Shown here in pieces: positions 26,701-41,700 of a DNA stretch of 64,000 nucleotides. Source of the DNA: Pomphorhynchus laevis (lineage: Eukaryota > Acanthocephala > Palaeacanthocephala > Echinorhynchida > Pomphorhynchidae). Every line of letters begins with the position of its first letter. Position 1 is the stretch's first letter. The notes under the pieces are model-generated. The model ran no database searches, was not told where the DNA came from, and saw only the letters and a program-made list of their open reading frames with translations. Made by a program: the position numbers and the translations under genes. The stretch covers positions 178,884-242,883 of the forward strand of contig WNNJ02001487.1 in the NCBI GenBank assembly GCA_012934845.2, written 5' to 3'.

Positions 26701-29700
26701 ATCAGTAACGTTTTGTTGAATCAAAATATAGATAATATAGTCAAGCTTCCATTAGCTAAGAAGCTGGCTAACCTAGTTTCTGGGACTCCGACAGTTTCCA
26801 TAGCGAGCAATAAATATTTTGATGAATTTCTAAGAAAAGTTGTAGTAATTTCAAAAATAGAGTCATTCTAAACTCTATCCGTGTTGCCGCAATTAATTAC
26901 AGAATTTCTTTTACTCTCCGACCCTGCTAAAGAGTATATTAAGTTTTTAATGAGACTTTAACTCACAATGCCTCCATTTTGTACATGCCAATTTTGTCAA
27001 CTATTAAGGTTACGAATATTACGAATATGACGCGGCGAGGCAGACGTAATTGCTATTTAAAAAACCTATGGCATTAATAACTTAAGATTTATCAAGTGTA
27101 AAGGGTATAACTTCTTACACATAGTATTGGAACCCACCGCTAAGGAGAGTGCAATCCTCCTAGCAAGATCAGCACGCAATCCTTTTTTGGGATTTAACCT
27201 TAAATTTGATCATATTGACTTAATTAATATTACATATCCACCCTGCAATATCTGATACGGCTGGGGACACTGGAGTTGATCCTGCAGTAGATAGAAATGC
27301 TGTGGCCTCAGCTCCTCAAGAGAGGTAGAGCACCCATCGCCCTGCAATGCAGCAGTCTATGATCAAACTAAGGACTAACCCATCCAACCTGATCTAAAAT
27401 GAGCGGTTCTCAAAGCATACCAGAAGAGGCACTCGATCCCTTCTGGCAAGAAAATTATATTCAGTGGCCAGAATGCTGTAGCCCATGATCCTTCATTCTC
27501 AATTGACGAGAAGTTCAACTTAATTAAAATTAAAATAGCCGAGAGAATGTCGGCCATCGAATTTTTTTAAGACACTAGCTGACGCGATTTTATCGCCTGA
27601 TATAATTCCAACAACCCCACTTAAGCAATATGCAAAACGACGCTACTCCACAAGCGAAATTCCATCTTTGAAAATTTACAAGTAAGGGAAGTATAGAACA
27701 TTTAGGGAGATGATGATAACAGCCACCATCCAAGGAGTGATCATTATACCGCCGTTAGGGCCGGAATCCGGAAGGGCAACCTGCTCTCTTCTGGGCCTTA
27801 CTAGAGTGTTCGCTGTCTCTTCTATTAATACCTTTGCATATCAAGTTAATCTGAACTGTTTCACTAAACATCATTCAATAGAATTCGGGGAAACTCCTGC
27901 CCTTAACCTTTTATATATTCGAAATGCAGATGTTATAGTACTTTAGGAAACTAGATTTATCCCTAATCCCCAGGATATTACTCAATTTATTCCAAAGCAC
28001 ATAACCTCCCACATAACTCCGTATATTATCATACCCAGTCTTCTTAATTTCCAGGCATTTTAACCCGAGTGGATAGCTCATTAAGATCATCTCTCTGACT
28101 AAACTATTCTTGTCCAGTCCATTCTTGTAACCTCTGGATCGTATATTATGCAGCGGCTATGACATGTTATTTGTGACTTCAACTACAGAACTGGTCGTTG
28201 GATAATGCAACACTTCGCAGAACAAGGAACGAATATCCTATTCATAAACCACCTTCCCCACCTTTCATTGCACAAAAACGAATTTTCTCCTTGACATACT
28301 ACTACATGTGAAGTGGCTGTTAAAGCCCTTCTGTATTGAGCAGTCGCGCCTATAGTTGTCAACCTCACACGACCTACTTTGTTGACTATAGAGTAAGATA
28401 CATTGCTGAGGAAGAAAGTTCCACTTTGATCCTATCAAAGTGGTCGCTTCCAAGCGGCTATCCAACTCTCCCTGTAGTAGGTAATGCGAGACTGACCCGA
28501 TTCAATTCCTACCTATCATCGCAATCTACCGCGATCCTTTCGACTACCTATAAAATTCGTATAAACAATCCCACTCCAACAAAACTAAAGGTCCTATCAA
28601 AAATGCTACACCTCCCTGAATCTATCAGTTTACGTCAGACAGGCCCTCTCAAAAGAATGCTCGAGCTCTTAATACATGTTTCAGCTGAGTAAGGATAGGG
28701 TGAGCATTGCTCGTCTTACCCTCTCTCCGTATTCCTTTATGAAGATATTCAAGAAGGAGAAGTTTGTCTGCTGGAACGATAGAGCCTTGGATCCTTGGAT
28801 TAGATCGGTAGTATAGGCCTTGATAAAGTTTCGGAAAAATCACTATCCCTACATAATTATAGAGCCACTCAATCTTCCCGACCAATCCCGCCTTGGGATG
28901 AATTCAGGAGCAGGGACTTATCTGTTATATATATCCTTAGCTCCTTAGCGCTACTTCCGAACACCTTCAGCTTCCATGCGCCATCCTTTACTCCGATCTG
29001 TCAGCTTTTGACAGACAGTCAGAAGAAAGTGGTTTTATTACGCTGATACTAGTCTCCCCCTCCGATGTTGCTGGCATCAAAATTAGCCAGATAATATTTT
29101 TCCTAAAAATAAATCGATTTCATGCGCTGAAGACCTGTGGCCCATTTCGATTCAAAACTCTCTCACCTTCGTCTACGACAAAGCGCTTACGCGTATAATC
29201 ATCGAAGTAAGCATAAGTTAATCCCTCAAGGCTTTCATACGTTTGTACAAAGTCGCTCGGTTAATTCAGCAATAGGTGAAGTGCATCAGTTTTGTCGATA
29301 GAACAGTCATCAGCTTGCTATGGCTGTCTTTATTGACTTTTCTGCTGCATTTGACCCCATCTCTATTCCCTTTATTATCTCTTCTCTCAGGTCCCTTGGG
29401 TTGCCTGCTAGAATTGTTAACAGAGTGGAGATATTGCTGTATACGAAGCGATTCTTGGATGAAGTCCACCCTAAGGCAAGTCAGTTCTACCCCATTACAG
29501 GTGTGCCTCATTGTTCCCCCACTTTCTCCTATCTTATACCTCGTTGCTTCTATAGTACTCTTTAAGGCATTTAAAATCGACCAACATCTAGTGGTTTATG
29601 CTTATGATACAACAGCCTTGTTATCTGAACGCAGGTACAAAGATGTCGTATTTGACATTAGCCGCTTCTTTTAAATATTAAATGACCAATTACCATCTTA

Positions 29701-32700
29701 CAATCTTATTCTTAAATCCGCAAAATCGCAGGGGATTGCCTTTAATGGCGCTACTGCGACAAGGAAAAAAGTAAAGAGACTAGCAATATCAGCTCTCTTT
29801 CATATTGAACAATCAACCACCCTTATCTTTGCAAATCGAGTAAAATACCCGGGGTGAACCATTATGATAACGGTCGACCTGACCATACTTGATTAAATTC
29901 AAAGTCCCGAAGAGAGCTAGATGTGCCCTGAAACGAGCCCACCATATGTCATTCAGAGAAGGTGTTAAGGTGCACCTATGGTGCACCTGGGCAATCCCGG
30001 GATTAGTCTTCTTTTCCAGAAGACGTCTCCAGAGCAAAGACGAAAGTTTTTTAAACTCCTCAGCTCGAGATTACTTACCATAGTACACCTCGACTGGACC
30101 CTCAGGTTTTGAGAGATCCTGAATGATTTAAACGGAAGGCGGCGCACTGGTATAGGCTGGAGGGATCTGATCCCCTTTGCCGCTCTTCTGCTATGATAAT
30201 TTTTAATTTATGGATGTATTAACTTTTTAATACACTTTCAAATGCAATCAATTATTCAACTTCAATATAGTCGAAACGTTTGTGGGGTTGTTTTAAATGT
30301 AAAACAAAATTTCGAGTAACTACTTTATACCTTTGATGATTTTCTTTCGCTATCTGCAGCTAAGTTTAACCAGTTTTTATTCGCATTGCTAAAATAGTTC
30401 ACGAAATATAAAAATCAAGAATACTACAATAATGCCCCAATGTCGTGGTTGTATCATCAGTGCTGTTTATCATATCAAATTGAGTCCATTCGCACCGATC
30501 ACCTGCAAATACAGAAAAATGGAAGTCACAAAGATTACAAATTAAGGAAAAGATATTGAAATTACATTATATTATAATTATAATAACTTTATAATTATAA
30601 TATAACGTTTTTATAATTGATACTACAATTATGTATAATATTATAATCAACAAATAAAATATCATTCCGTATTTTTTTATTTAATTCGTAAAATTTATCT
30701 ACAATGAGAGGTAATAATATTTTAATATATTTAATATTTAAATGAATATATATTATGATCTAATATTTTAAAAATATTTTCTGATAATTATTGAAAATAG
30801 GTTTAAATTTTTGTGTTTTTATCGTTTAACGTTATCTTATTTTTAATACAAACTAAATGTTTCTTTTGACAATTTAAAATTGAATCATGCTTTGAAATTA
30901 GGATATTAGCGAACTTCAAATTTCTAGTGACATTTTGAATGTCAATTTTATAATATAATGCTTTTATTCTTTTTAAAAACGAATAATAGTTAATTAAATA
31001 AAATTTTTATATATTTGACAACTTTGCGATATTTTGCAAAAATATTTTGCACAATTCCTGTATCTAAATTTTATTTTAAAGCAAGAAAATACATTATAGT
31101 CGTCAATTGAATGAAGCTGATTACTTTGGTATTTAATATTAGAAATTACAAGTAATAGTTATGCAAAATTCATATAAATTGTTGAACATACCGTAAAATC
31201 CTGGCTTACAAATGCAGTGTCGTCCTTCATTTGAACTGTAACATTGACCTCCATTGAAACAAGTAGCTGGTGAACAATAGTTTATACGATGTTGACAAAG
31301 TTTGCCTTCAAAGGGTACAAAACAATTTAAGATAGCTTTTTACTAATCATTTTATCAATTACTAATACTATCAATAATATTGTGAAATAACTTTTAGTTA
31401 TCAAAATTTGTATTTACTTAATAATTTAATTATTATAAATATTTTAAATTGAAAAACTATGGTATTATATTTATTTGCTAATTACTTAACTTAATATTAT
31501 CTAATCAAATTAGATAATAAGATACAAGACAATAGGATAAATACTACTGTTCATTCGTTTGGGCTCTTTAGGATATATATATATATAGTCGGAAAAATTT
31601 CAGCTCACAGATGCAATCAAATACAATTAAAAACTATCAATGCAAGTGGCAGCATGAAATACAGGTGATCCGGCTAGCGGATCACACACATCGGGTAGGT
31701 TTCTAATAGATCGTTAGAATACGATCCCCTACCAAAAGTAATATACAGAAATGTATATCTACACCACTGGAGCAGCCAGCTTAGTGGATGTTGCGTTGAA
31801 TCACGATACAGACGTCTTGAGTTCAAATTCGATCAGCATCGGTCAACGGAGAATGCAGATAATAAGGGTCGAAACGTTAAATGTAGGTCTGGGTCAGCAG
31901 CTGATGAGACCCACCCAGACTGATTAGTAGCGTCCTGTTGTATCAAAAATAAGATCAATACCTGTGAGGATAATATCGTGCCACAATCGGAAAAATTTCA
32001 GCTCACAAATGCAATCAAATACAATTAAAAACTATCAATGCAAGTGGTAGCATGAAATACGGGTGATCCGGCTAGCGGATCACACACATCGGGTAGGTTT
32101 CTAATAGATCGTTAGAATACGATCCCCTACCAAAAGTAATATACAGAAATGTATATATACACCACTGGAGCAGCCAGCTTAGTGGATGTTGCGTTGAATC
32201 ACGATACAGACGTCCTGAGTTCAAATCCGATCAGCATCAGTCAACGGAGAATGCAGATAATAAGGGTCGAAACGTGAAATGTAGGTCTGGGTCAGCAGCT
32301 GATGAGACCCACCCAGACTGATTAGTAGCGTCCTGTTGTATCAAAAATAAGATCAATACCTGTGAGGATAATATCGTGCCACAATCGGAAAAATTAATAC
32401 TATCCAAAAAAATAAAATATAATATAAAATGATTATATATTAATATATTAATATATATCCAGAATATTTATTTAATATATTTTAATATAATATTATAATA
32501 TTTATAATCAGATGATTTTAGTACTATTTTTATCAAAATTGGTAAATTACTAATTAATACTATCCTATATTGAATTAACTTTATCCTATATATTGAATTA
32601 TATCGTTTTTGGGGAATGTCACTCAAATTGGATATGCACATAAGCTTATATCACTACACTAAAACCTTGAATGTATTAAGAACACTGATCCAAAAATGGA

Positions 32701-35700
32701 GTTTGTGAAATAATACTTATTTAGTGGAAATAAATAACACTCAATTAATTATCTTTAAATAGTCAATCTGTGTTTGTTACAACAAAGTTAGATAAAGTTC
32801 AGAAAGTCAGCTGGATATTAAACGTGACGATAAAAGCGATTTAAATTTAAGCAAACTTATGTTTATCACCTTAAATATTAATTATAAAATATTAATTTTG
32901 AATTTAAAATATTAATTTTGAATATATGCAATGATTAAAATTATAAAGCAAAAGTTTACCTGTGTATCCAGGATAACATGAACAGAAATATGATCCATTA
33001 GTGTTTACGCAATTACCGTTTTCACATGGATAAAGCTCACATTCATTCATGTCAAGCTCGCATCGCGTACCATAATATCCTGTCGAACAATATAACTCAA
33101 AATCAGATTACTAAATAAAATACCTAGCGGGCATTGACATGTTACGCCTCCTTCGATTTTGTTGCATACACCATCATTAAAGCAATTGTGTCTTGAACAA
33201 GAATATGAACCTATTTCGTTATCTAAAATGAAAAATAATTATTATGAATTCAAAATAAAATATTACAAAACAGAAATTTGCTTGCTGGCAGCAAAGTATT
33301 GCTTACCATTACATTAATATTTAATTAAATTATATCGGCTAACTGATGCTACGTAAATTATACTATTTATAAATAAAAAATAATGAAATATAAATTAGAA
33401 AATAATAAACAAATGACCTAATTAGCCGCTAATTTTTACTCTGATTGAAAGAATCAGGAAGATTAAACACCATAAACTGACTCTATGCTGTTTCGACTAT
33501 TAAGTCTCATCAGTATGGGCCTGCTGAACAACTGGATTGGAGTGTAGCACCCTTCTAGACAGCTCAATTAGTCTTTCCAGTACATATTGATGTGTACTAT
33601 AAGGATTTATTGAACTGTCTAGGGGTGCTGCACTTTAATCCAGTTGTTCAGCAGCCCCTTACTGATGAGACTTAATAGTCGAAACAGCATAGAGTTAGCT
33701 TATGCGGTTTAGCCTTCCTGATTCCTTTAATCAGAGTAAAATTGTAAATAATTTAATAATTATAAATAATTATTAAGATTTTATTTAATTAAAAAGTTTA
33801 AATTTAAATGGATATCCAATATAAAAATCAATGTTTATGAATCGTCTTCTATTCCTCGACCCAACATCGCAGCGAGCTAAATACACCACGATATGACGTA
33901 TTTCTTCTAAATTTGATTATTTAGTGTAATATTTTATTCTAATTGATAATATTATTTACTATCCATCAAAAAAAATCATATAAGAGTTTAAATTTATATT
34001 TTATAATAAATTTAAAAATATGGTTATTAATAAATCTCCAGTTGTCTGAAAAATTCGCAGAATTTAAATAAGTAATTACTTCTTTTTATAACAAAGTTAC
34101 TTATAAGAATTTACTTAGCAAATTCTTATAAGAATTTACATAAGAATTTTTATTCTAGGAAGACGATATATAAGAATATAGACTAGACGTCATTAGGATG
34201 AACTACTGTGTTAACAGATTTAGGTATGTTTACACAGACCAAAATATAGCAGATCCTTATATGTTATACATATAACATATATAATATGTAAGCATATGTA
34301 ACATGTAATATTGACTGACGGAGACACCAAATCGGTTCAGCTGAGTGAGTCTACGTATTTTATATTATTTATAAATAAAATAATGCTAAATAAAATTCAA
34401 ATAATTTAAAATAAATAATTAAATAAATATAAATAATAATAAATAATAATTAATAATTATATAATATTTTATATAATTTATATAAAGGTAAAATAAATAC
34501 TATATAAAAAAGTTAAAATTAATACCATATATAAAAGGTTAAAATTAGAAATGGGACAAATTATTATACCTCGTTACCTTTCGGTATTGTGCTTAAATCA
34601 AGACAAATCTTATAAACACCCCAAGACAAATATACAGAAACCATGAAGTTTCAATATAGAGGCATCCTTAGTATTAATTGACTAATAGCTTAATAACTTA
34701 GTGGTTTACTGTGTTACATATTGACAATATGTTAAAGAAATAATTGCAGTTGATCTGAAAAAACTAGGTTCTTAAAATTTATTAGAACGACAGGAAGGCA
34801 GTTATTGGCGGCACTAATATTTAGATTCAAAAAACAATTTAATATAATTTAAACGAGATTCTTTAAGGTTGTCATTAGAACTTTATCTGGTCATATTTAT
34901 AAAATCAACTTATGTTTTTATTTTCACAGTTTATGAATTGTATACTTAATTAATTGAATTAATTAATTATTAATTATTAGATAATTAATTAGTAATAATT
35001 GATTGTAATAATTAGATAAATAGATTTTATATAATTTATATAAAGTATAAATAAATTTAAAATTTAAAATAATTAAATCAGCTAACTGAGTCTACGTATT
35101 GTTATATAATTATAAAATAAACAAAACATCATAATGCTAAATCAAAATTTAATAATTAAATAATAAAATAAATAATTGTTTTTAGATTTTCTATAATTTA
35201 AATCAAGTTAAAAAAATAAAAATAAAAAATAAAATTTAAAATAAACGTCATTTTTATGAATTGACTAATAAATAACAGACGTTGTATCAGAATAAGAATT
35301 AGAGGTCATCAGGAGGAACTGATATGCTATCAGGTTTCGGCCTCTAGCTCCTCTACCCAACATAGCAGCGGGGCCAAATACATGCTAATGATGTATTTCC
35401 TCTGATAAAACTATCTAGTATCTTATTCTAATGCAAAGTATATTATTTATTATTTATCCATAAAAATTTGCCACTTAAGAGTTTAAATTTATTCTTTATA
35501 TTATTGTGTTGATTTATATATTTTACTATTTTCTGCTTGATGTTATTTTTATAGTAACCTAGTTTAAAATATGTATCTATTAAATTATTTAAATGATTTT
35601 GAAGAAAGCCAATATCATTACATATTGTTGCAATTCTTAAAATTTCATTATTTAATGTATTATATTTTATATTATATGGTATGCATGAATGCTCATGCAA

Positions 35701-38700
35701 AAATATGTTTCTTGTAAATTTAAATATGTCATCTTTACGATATAAATTAATAGTAGTTTTAGTTAATGTTAATTTAATGTTCATATCTAGATATACACCT
35801 TCTTTATCATTAATATTGGTTTTGTTAAGAATAAGGCTTTCTGGATAAATGTGTTCACTAATTGAATAAAAATTATTAGAATTAAATACACATATATCAT
35901 CAATGTATCGAAACATATATTTCATATATTTATATTGTTTAGATTTAGTTTTTACACAGTTATGAACAAATTCATATTCTATAAAGCTTAAAAACAAGTC
36001 AGCTATAATTGGGCTACTATTACCACCCATTGGAACACCTTTTACTTGTCTAAATATAGATGTCCCTACTTTTAAATAATTTTGATTTATCAAAATATTT
36101 AAGGATTCTATTAATTCAATTTTATCCATATATTTATATTTATTTGATGGTTTAATTTTTGTTAGATAGGCGTTATAATTATTATAACATATATATGTAT
36201 ATCTTTTTCCGAATATAAGGTTAATTAATTTTACTAACGCTTCTTTAATATCTACTAAATCTAGATTTGTATAAAGCGTACTAAAATCGTATGTATTTAT
36301 ATTTTGAAAATTTATTCCTTTTGTCTGTTCTAAAAATTCTTTTGTAGAATTAATACTGAAATAGTGTTTTATACCAGTATTAATTTCGATTACCTTGCAA
36401 TATTTTTTAAAATGTGCTTTAATTACTTTAAGTATTTTATTCATATAGACAGAAAGTGGTTTTAATGTACATTTAAACGCACTACATATGAACCTAGGTT
36501 TTATTGGATTTTTATGTAATTTTGGATTCCAATATAATATAGGTATAGTTTTATTATCTAATTCAACCTTTATACCCTTTTTATCCATTATAGAACAGTG
36601 ACTTGTAATAATTGTTTCTAAACTCAACTCACTACGTTCATATGTTGGATTTACATTTAAATCATTAGAATTAACCTCTTTCATTAGTATATCATAATAA
36701 AGCTTTTTGCATATGAAGACAAAGTTATTACTAGCTTTATCAATAGTTGTTTATTATATAGTTATCCTTTAATTTAGTAAGTTCTTTATACATATCTTTA
36801 TTAATTTTATCTTTCCTTTTATAATTGTTTGTTATTTTCATTTTATTTTTAATTTTATCAAATATATAATCTTTCCAAATGTTTATCTTAGATATATTCG
36901 AGCTTTCACTATTAATCAGCTTACTAAAGTAATCATTTAAGTTATTATATAACGAACTGTAAATTTTATTTTTGTCGTTGTTGTTATTTAATCTATATTT
37001 ATACCCTTTTGATAGCAGCTTTCTTAATTCACAATTCTCAATTAATTCTAGATTATGGGTACATATATGTTCATTTATTTTATCAAAACTAAGACTTTTA
37101 CAATTGCATTATGTTTCCATTATGTTTCTAATATTATCGTTACATATTGATTTTAATTCTTTATTATAATTACAAATTTTTCGTCCTAATGATGGTAGGA
37201 GTTTATACCTTATTTTAGGAATATATTTACTTAAATCTGACCCTATTATTTCTTTACTTTTAGAATTATTTAAAAGTCCGGCTATATTTATGTTATCTAT
37301 ACATTTATTAATGAAGTTTATGGTTAATGTATATTTTTTATTGATATTATTTACATTTAGTGTACGATTATAGTATTTTGTATTACAATAACTGTCTATT
37401 ATACAACTTAGCCTATCATAGTCGTTAATTAATTTTTGATTTATTGAACATATGATATCTTTAGAAAAACTTCTTATATTTACATAAAGATCTTTTAGCT
37501 TATTATCACTTAAAAGTTGTTTTAATATTTCTAATTGTTCATTTATATACATATCTTTTTTAATATTTTTAACTCTATTTTTCCTATTCCTTTTATCACC
37601 ATGACTTCTTGGTTTGCGTTTAACCGGATTATTATAATATAGTTGTTTATTATGTATTATACTACTTCTGTCAATTCCTTGTACCACGTCATTCAATCCT
37701 AATGGGTACATAGAATTAAGCGTTTTAATCCAAAAATCTTCTTTTTCTAATAGTTTTTGATTTAATATTGAAATGTTTTCTTCGATAATATGTTCTAAAA
37801 TAAATAATTTACAGTTTTTAATATCATGTCCTATTAATCTCATATGTTTATGAAATATAGTTTGACTATTATGCTGTATATTATATATGTGTTGCCTAAA
37901 CCTAGTTTTTAACATTTGATATGTTTTTCCTATATATTGCAATCCACATGTGCATTGTATTAGATACACTACACCTGCGGTACTGCAGTTACAATTATTA
38001 TTAATATTTAATGAAAAACATTTGTTTGTCGTATTACTTACGATACAATTATTATTATTTATAACATCACAAAATCAATTTTTTATAAATTGACTATAAA
38101 TAAACAAACGTTGCATCGGATTATTCTTTTTATGAATAGACTAATAAATAACATACAATGTTTCATAATAAAGATTGCATGTTATCAGGAGAAACAATGT
38201 TCGAGTATATACGCAAATATATTTTACGGTGACTTATTGATTAATTTCGTATTTATTAATTAATATTACATAATTAATTTCGTATTAATTTTTCAAAATT
38301 TTAGAATTCATAAATCATATTTGCTCAAAGCTTTAATTAAAAAATTTCACCTTAAAATTTTATTGTCCGAATTTAAATTTTATAGAAACAATATGAACAA
38401 ATCAAGCAACAAACAAAACGTTATTCCACAACAGGATCCACTCAGATCGCCCTAACGGCTTTATGGCATACCTTGGTCAGTACTGTGGTTTCAAATAGTC
38501 TTATAACTTATTGATTAAACGTAAAAGTGATCAAAAATTATAGAAATAGATATCATGATATATATCATATATATTATAGAATATAATAATATTATTAAAT
38601 ATTAATATTATTAAATATTAATATTATTAAATATTAATAAATAATAAATATTATTTATTAATATTATATTTATAAATAATAAATATTATAATATATATCT

Positions 38701-41700
38701 AGAAATGGATATATATCTTATATCTAGAAATAGATCTAAAATTATGGCCAAATTTGTTCCTTGTGGTATAACAATTGATATAATAATAATAAAAAATTCT
38801 CAATGATAAAAAATTAGTCATGGATTCAGCGAGAAATTCATGATTTATATTGGAATATAAAGAATATCAAGAATGTTTAGGACTTTCGCAGTCCTAAATG
38901 ACTGCGAAATTTTACATTTTTTATGATATTTGTATCATAAAAAATGACATTTTTATGATACAAATATGATAAAATCTCATTTTTATGATATATTGTATTA
39001 TTTTAATGGCATGTAACGCGTTAAAGAGCGTTCAACGATTTAGAAGTTAATCAAAAATATATTTTTAAATTCAATATATTACAATTATTAATGATTTAAA
39101 AGTGGATTTATACTAAATACCTGCTTCCAAAATATCATCAAATCTATCTGAATATAGCGGATAATCGGCATAAGGCTAAATTACATTTACAATTATATAT
39201 GCATATTGGCATCGTTTTACAGTTTCACAGTGACGACCAATAAAGCAGTCTTTACACTTGCAATAGTACGTTCCGTCTGAAAATGGAATGCAAAGTCCGT
39301 TATTAAGACACTTCACACCTGCACAAGTATCCTTCAATTTGCACGGGCTCCCTAATTGTTTAATTAATTTTAGTTACGGCTTACACTGAATGTAACTGAA
39401 GCAATTCAATAACAGCACTAACATCTAGGAATCATTTTATGAAATTTATAAATATCAATGAGAAGATTACTTTTCAAAAGATTAAAACCATAAAGAAATT
39501 ACTTTTGTGGTACAAGTAATTCTTTCAACATAAGAAATGTTAAAGATTTGCAACTTAAAAAACCCTTTTCTTCTTAAGAAATGATTTTCAAAATTATTTT
39601 TTATTTATAAATTGTTATATTCTTACAAATTGATGCAATTATAAGATATACAATTATAATACAATTATAATTATCTTACAATTATAAGATATAATATAAT
39701 ACTATAATATCATGGTATAACATATACATATAATAATATATAATATAGCATACTATATAATAAATGCTATAATATATGATACATATTTTATATATTATAT
39801 TACCATATTAAAGTAATATGGTAATATAATATATTATAGTAATACAAATATTATATATTAAATATTATAGTTGGGAAAACGTTTATAATAAATTAAATGT
39901 TTATAATTTCACGTGAACATATCATTTCTGAACCAATATTTAATTTATTAAAGTGTTTATATAATGTCTTTTCTATATATAACATCATATCATAATATAT
40001 TAATGTATTACTATAATGTAATATTTTTAATATTAATGTACTTAATACTAAATAAATATAAATTTAATATAACAATTATGTTACAGGAGTTTTTTATGTT
40101 TTTTTTTGTCTTTTAGTGTCCACAATATTTAGTCAACGAAAATATTTTGCCTATTTAGCAAATACTTATTAAAATTATTATTAAATAAATTATTCAATTA
40201 TTCGATTATTTTATACAATAAAAACAAATTTATTAGAAATTTTTGAATTTTTGAATTAAAAAATTCTAAAAAATTAACTAAAAACTTAATTAACGTTATT
40301 TAGTTTTTATTTAAACTAAATTGTCTTTATTATGTGTTTTTAATAATGTACAATAAGTAAATTATTTAAATCAATTAAAAAATAAATTGAAACAATGCCC
40401 AAAATGTCTTTATATTTTATTATTAAAAGATTAAAAGATTATATTTTAGAATACAGGTGATATAGGTGATATAGAATATATGTGATAAACCAAGGTTTCT
40501 TTACCAACTTTGTATAGGAGTAATTGTGTATTTTAAATTATTTAAATGTTTTCCTGTTTAATAATTTATTTTTCATCCATTTTATAGATTTATTTTACTG
40601 AATTAAAGAGAATAAGCTTTTGTGTTGTGAAGCACAAAATTAACAATTTAGAATGCACCACTTGAAATACATTATACCTGCATATCCAGGCTTGCATTTG
40701 CAAACACTTCGATCAGCATATAGGCTAACGCATATTTCGTTTTCCTCGCAACGTAAATTTGTACACGATAGTTTCTGGTTTTCACACAAACGACCACTGT
40801 AATTTTCTTGGCATTTACAAGTGAAATTTAACGATTCCTAAATGAATGAACGGATTTTAATGTTATCATTAAAAATGATAATAATATTTAATGTTAATAC
40901 GATTAGCATTCAATAATTAATACTTATACAATAAATAATTATAATTATTAATTATTAATAATTTAAGAACTCAGATCCGACATCGGTATACTAATTGCTG
41001 GGGCCGTATCGATGACAGTGATATTTTGCGGGTCTACTGTTAAAAACCCACGTCGAACAGTATGACTAATAGATTAATAAATTTTCAAAATTGCAGCCCG
41101 TTTGCGAGATACTCAGTCAATGTAAAATAATATTAAAAAAACTTATTATTAATAATATATAATTATTAAGCGTGACAGTATCAAGAATACGAATGAATCG
41201 AATGCGTACGCAATGCAGTACATTCATTTGCAGTAATACATTTATTATTTTCTTATTTTATCTTCAATAACTCTTTGCTACTACATTATAATCTACATTT
41301 AATAATAATTTACAAATATATTTAAAATAATATTTACCACCGATTTTCAAAGTGTTTTTGCTCACTATAAAGTTTTGACATTTGACATACTTTATTACAT
41401 ATAAAACTCACAGATATATTTACCTTATTTTAACTTAATGCCTAATAATCACTTATCACTTAATAATAAGTGATCGAATAATAACTGATGATAATATTAC
41501 CCATTATTATAATTATATTAATATAAGCAATATTGTATTATAAATATGTTATTCACTTATAAAAATTATTAACTGATCAAAGGAGAGCGTGAATAGAATT
41601 TTTATAGAAATTGGAATTTTTATAGCTAACTTTCATCATAGAATAAAATGATGATAGCAGTTAGATATCGATCCCGCTTCATCATCGGGTGCCCCTATGT

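Larger units (their letters stand above)
24850..30180 (+). mobile_element. Degraded non-LTR retrotransposon remnants
   Basis: A block with clearly higher GC than its surroundings, inside the Crumbs intron 23621-30330 and on the opposite strand to that gene. It holds an endonuclease piece (26262-26522), a second degraded endonuclease copy (about 28140-28340) and a reverse transcriptase piece (29320-29674). Segments such as AATGCAGAATACTCGTGAGC and CTTCAGTGGA occur twice (near 25440 and 25860), showing internal duplication. Frames are broken everywhere. The DFSAAFD and GDFN motifs fit Jockey/R1-type LINEs, but the clade is not settled. Confidence 0.75.
31585..32395 (+). repeat. ~398-bp tandem repeat, two copies
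   Basis: Near-identical copies begin at about 31588 and 31986 with CGGAAAAATTTCAGCTCACA and end in AATATCGTGCCACAATCGG. Moderate GC, sharply different from its flanks. Each copy has a hammerhead-like core. Confidence 0.9.
31306..32959. other. Crumbs intron with tandem ~398-bp repeat
   Basis: Besides the tandem repeat at 31585-32395 only AT-rich sequence is seen. Confidence 0.6.
33438..33740. repeat. Inverted repeat carrying hammerhead-like arms
   Basis: Arms of about 125-140 bp (33438-33563 and 33598-33740) share CCAGTTGTTCAGCAG and CTGATGAGACTTAATAGTCG in opposite orientation around a short loop. Located in the large Crumbs intron 33223-39120. Confidence 0.85.

Noticed and set aside
36750-37111. 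Selenocysteine readthrough in the Penelope-like element
   Set aside because: The in-frame stop is TAA, not TGA, and a separate frameshift follows; decay is simpler.
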